Origin: Candidatus Nealsoniibacteriota bacterium
Lineage (GTDB): Bacteria > Patescibacteriota > Minisyncoccia > Minisyncoccales > PWPS01
Reading direction: 5' to 3'
Assembly: GCA_003554445.1 (NCBI GenBank)
Contig: PWGJ01000066.1
Span: forward strand, 1-19,992
DNA length: 19,992 bases
Part shown: positions 18,611-19,992 of the stretch, one piece after another
Layout: every line of letters starts with the position of its first letter
How positions within the stretch are numbered: the first letter of the stretch is position 1
Position numbers and translations under genes: made by a program
The notes under the pieces: model-generated
What the model saw: only the letters and a program-made list of their open reading frames with translations
Databases searched by the model: none
Told to the model about the DNA's origin: nothing

Positions 18611-19992
18611 CGTCATTGTCATTTTTATCATTATTGTCATCATCACCGTTTTCACTGTCGTCGCTACCGTCGTTATTGTCGTCCGAGTTATCTTCATCAT
18701 CTTGACTTCCGGGCTGACCACCTTCTTCTTCCGGATCTTGATCTTCTTCATCTTCCTCTTCATCTTCGCTTTCTTCAGGTTCATTTTCTTCGTCAACATC
18801 AGCCGGTTGATTTTCCGAACCATTTTCGTTTCCTTCTTCGGGTTCACCATCTTCACTTTCACTTTCTACCTCTCCATCGTTTTCTTGCTCCTCGTCTTCT
18901 TCATCATCATCTTCATCCTCTCCATCGCCTTGGCCGTCAGACTGACCGTCTCCTTCTTCCGCGTCTTGACCTTCTTCGTTTTCCTTGTCATCTTCATCCT
19001 TTTCTGTATCTTCACTATCGCCTGCCCCGTCGGGAGATTGCTCTCCTTCGGGGTCACCGTCACCATTATTACTACCCGAGTTTCCTTCCGGTTCTTGACC
19101 GGAATCTTCCGAATCTTCATGTTCATCACCTTCTTCTCCATTTCCATTATCTTCCCCTTCTCTATTTTCTGTTTCTTCGATTTCACCGTTTGTTTTTGTC
19201 GGGTCATTGCTTGAAAGATTTTCATGGCCGGGTGTACCACAATTTCTTTCTCGGTGTTCTTCTTTCCAATAATCTTTCATATCTTCTAAAGTTCCGTCAT
19301 CTTCAAGAACGCCTCTGTCACAAGTATACCAATTATCGGCATCACCCCCTTCTCCGGGATTTTCACCTCTTTGCATTGACCAATACTTTTCATCTTCTAT
19401 ATATTTTCCTTTGGGCCAATTACTACTGTTAGTGTGGGGAGTTTTATCAATAATATTACCAACACTGTCTTTCAACAAGACTTGACCATTCTCACTATAA
19501 TTGCTATCAAAACTCATATTCGCCTTACGAATGTCAACAGAAACATCAAGTGCTGATAAGTTATGATTTTCTTCTCTGGCGGCGATCAATAAAAATTCAT
19601 TTCCCGGAATGATCGTATCTGTATCAATAGTAATCGGGCTTTCCCCTGCCCCCGCATTTTCAAGCGACCAATCTCCAACATTTATCTTTTCTTCCGTTGT
19701 GTTTTTTAATTCTATCCATTGGTCTCGGCTGTGAGCACTTGAGCCCATCCACATAATTTCATTTATCACCACATCTCCAGCATCAACTTCCGAGGCATCG
19801 GTTTGCAAAACATTGAAATCCCTTTCTTGGTGAGTGAACCCTTCATATGAAGACAATCCTTCTTGCCAGCTGTCAAAGACAAAATCAAAACTACAACTAT
19901 CACCCTGCTGTGGTGAGTAGGAGTCCGATAAGGTAACCGTAAACGTTAAGTTATCTTTATTATTCGGGATGAGTGAAATCGGCTCTTCAAAA
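18603..19992 (-). CDS. Secreted protein with TasA-like and lamin-tail domains and a very acidic tail (N-terminus outside window)
   Basis: The frame is open to the window edge, so the N-terminus is missing. A TTG at 19856 begins a shorter reading, but the frame upstream encodes FEEPISLIPNNKDNLTFTVT and then DSCSFDFVFDSWQ, the end of a TasA/camelysin-like domain, so the longer form is right. Next is a lamin-tail domain: VVINEIMWMGSSAHSRDQWI, then ELKNTT, NVGDWSLENA and GNEFLLIA. These domains are frequent in secreted CPR proteins. The last 200 or so residues are almost only Asp, Glu, Gly, Asn, Ser, Gln and Pro, ending NDKNDNDDE, with no membrane helix. The next gene supplies an anchored TasA-like partner, so the two may form one surface structure. 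Calcium binding by the acidic tail is possible but not shown. Confidence 0.8.
   Translation of the reverse strand, partial: FEEPISLIPNNKDNLTFTVTLSDSYSPQQGDSCSFDFVFDSWQEGLSSYEGFTHQERDFNVLQTDASEVDAGDVVINEIMWMGSSAHSRDQWIELKNTTEEKINVGDWSLENAGAGESPITIDTDTIIPGNEFLLIAAREENHNLSALDVSVDIRKANMSFDSNYSENGQVLLKDSVGNIIDKTPHTNSSNWPKGKYIEDEKYWSMQRGENPGEGGDADNWYTCDRGVLEDDGTLEDMKDYWKEEHRERNCGTPGHENLSSNDPTKTNGEIEETENREGEDNGNGEEGDEHEDSEDSGQEPEGNSGSNNGDGDPEGEQSPDGAGDSEDTEKDEDDKENEEGQDAEEGDGQSDGQGDGEDEDDDEEDEEQENDGEVESESEDGEPEEGNENGSENQPADVDEENEPEESEDEEEDEEDQDPEEEGGQPGSQDDEDNSDDNNDGSDDSENGDDDNNDKNDNDDE
18606..19215 (-). repeat. Low-complexity acidic coding tract
   Basis: About 200 codons made mostly of GAA, GAT, GAG, GAC and their Gly, Asn, Ser and Gln neighbours, without a fixed repeat unit. 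The composition makes long spurious ORFs in other frames, on the plus strand (hydrophobic, 18462-19214) and the minus strand (Lys/Met-rich, 18866-19240). Irregular units and mixed synonymous codons suggest old, diversified expansion rather than recent slippage. Confidence 0.7.

Noticed and set aside
18611..18862. Lys/Met-rich N-terminal extension of the TasA/FnIII-like protein
   Set aside because: This is the acidic tract of the upstream gene read in another frame. The ATG at 18610 is directly followed by a signal peptide and gives a typical 8-bp stop-start overlap.
18462..19214. 250-codon hydrophobic plus-strand ORF
   Set aside because: It is the antisense of the acidic Asp/Glu tract; complements of GAA/GAT codons give Phe, Ile and Val. 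There is no family pattern, and it is embedded in a real gene.

Overview
The window looks like a chromosomal segment of a candidate-phyla-radiation bacterium (Patescibacteria, most like the Parcubacteria/Paceibacteria side). This is inferred from gene content and style, not from a marker gene. The DNA is AT-rich and tightly packed, intergenic gaps are short, and Shine-Dalgarno sequences are almost absent. Several proteins are of kinds common in that group: a membrane-tethered protein ending in a LysM-like domain, an exported helix-hairpin-helix (HhH) protein, a ComEC without its metallo-beta-lactamase domain, lamin-tail/TasA-like surface proteins and a MacAB-type exporter. TAA, TAG and TGA all serve as stops, and the long genes contain no internal TGA, so the ordinary bacterial code applies.

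Layout. (1) 1-2037, minus strand: an ECF-type sigma factor cut by the window edge, a DeoR-like winged-helix regulator with a helical N-terminal domain, and the LysM-like membrane protein behind a very good sigma-70-type promoter. (2) 2130-3245, plus strand: a short membrane-stalk ORF and a CapA-family metallophosphatase domain in the same frame, separated by one TGA. (3) 3256-4590: two minus-strand genes of uncertain function with clear promoters and terminators. (4) 4619-7630: a large exported HhH protein, then an IS200-like/RAYT transposase enclosed by a 31-bp inverted pair of GC-rich palindromes; the left palindrome supplies the last codons of the HhH protein. (5) 11708-7632, minus strand: a four-gene operon of an unknown helical protein, a HlyD/MacA-type adaptor, an ABC ATPase and a MacB-type permease. 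(6) 19992-11810, minus strand: two TasA-like/lamin-tail surface proteins, ComEC, a DgkA-family kinase, an HtrA-type protease and, behind its own promoter, ClpB.

Taken together this is largely a cell-envelope region. DNA-uptake-like functions (ComEC and an exported HhH protein), surface fibre or adhesin candidates, an envelope protease, lipid-carrier phosphorylation and an efflux or peptide-export system lie together, with an ECF sigma factor at one end. The most unusual items are the in-frame TGA that separates the CapA domain from its only plausible start, the tandem-stop pattern after other TGA codons, and the palindrome-bounded transposase unit.
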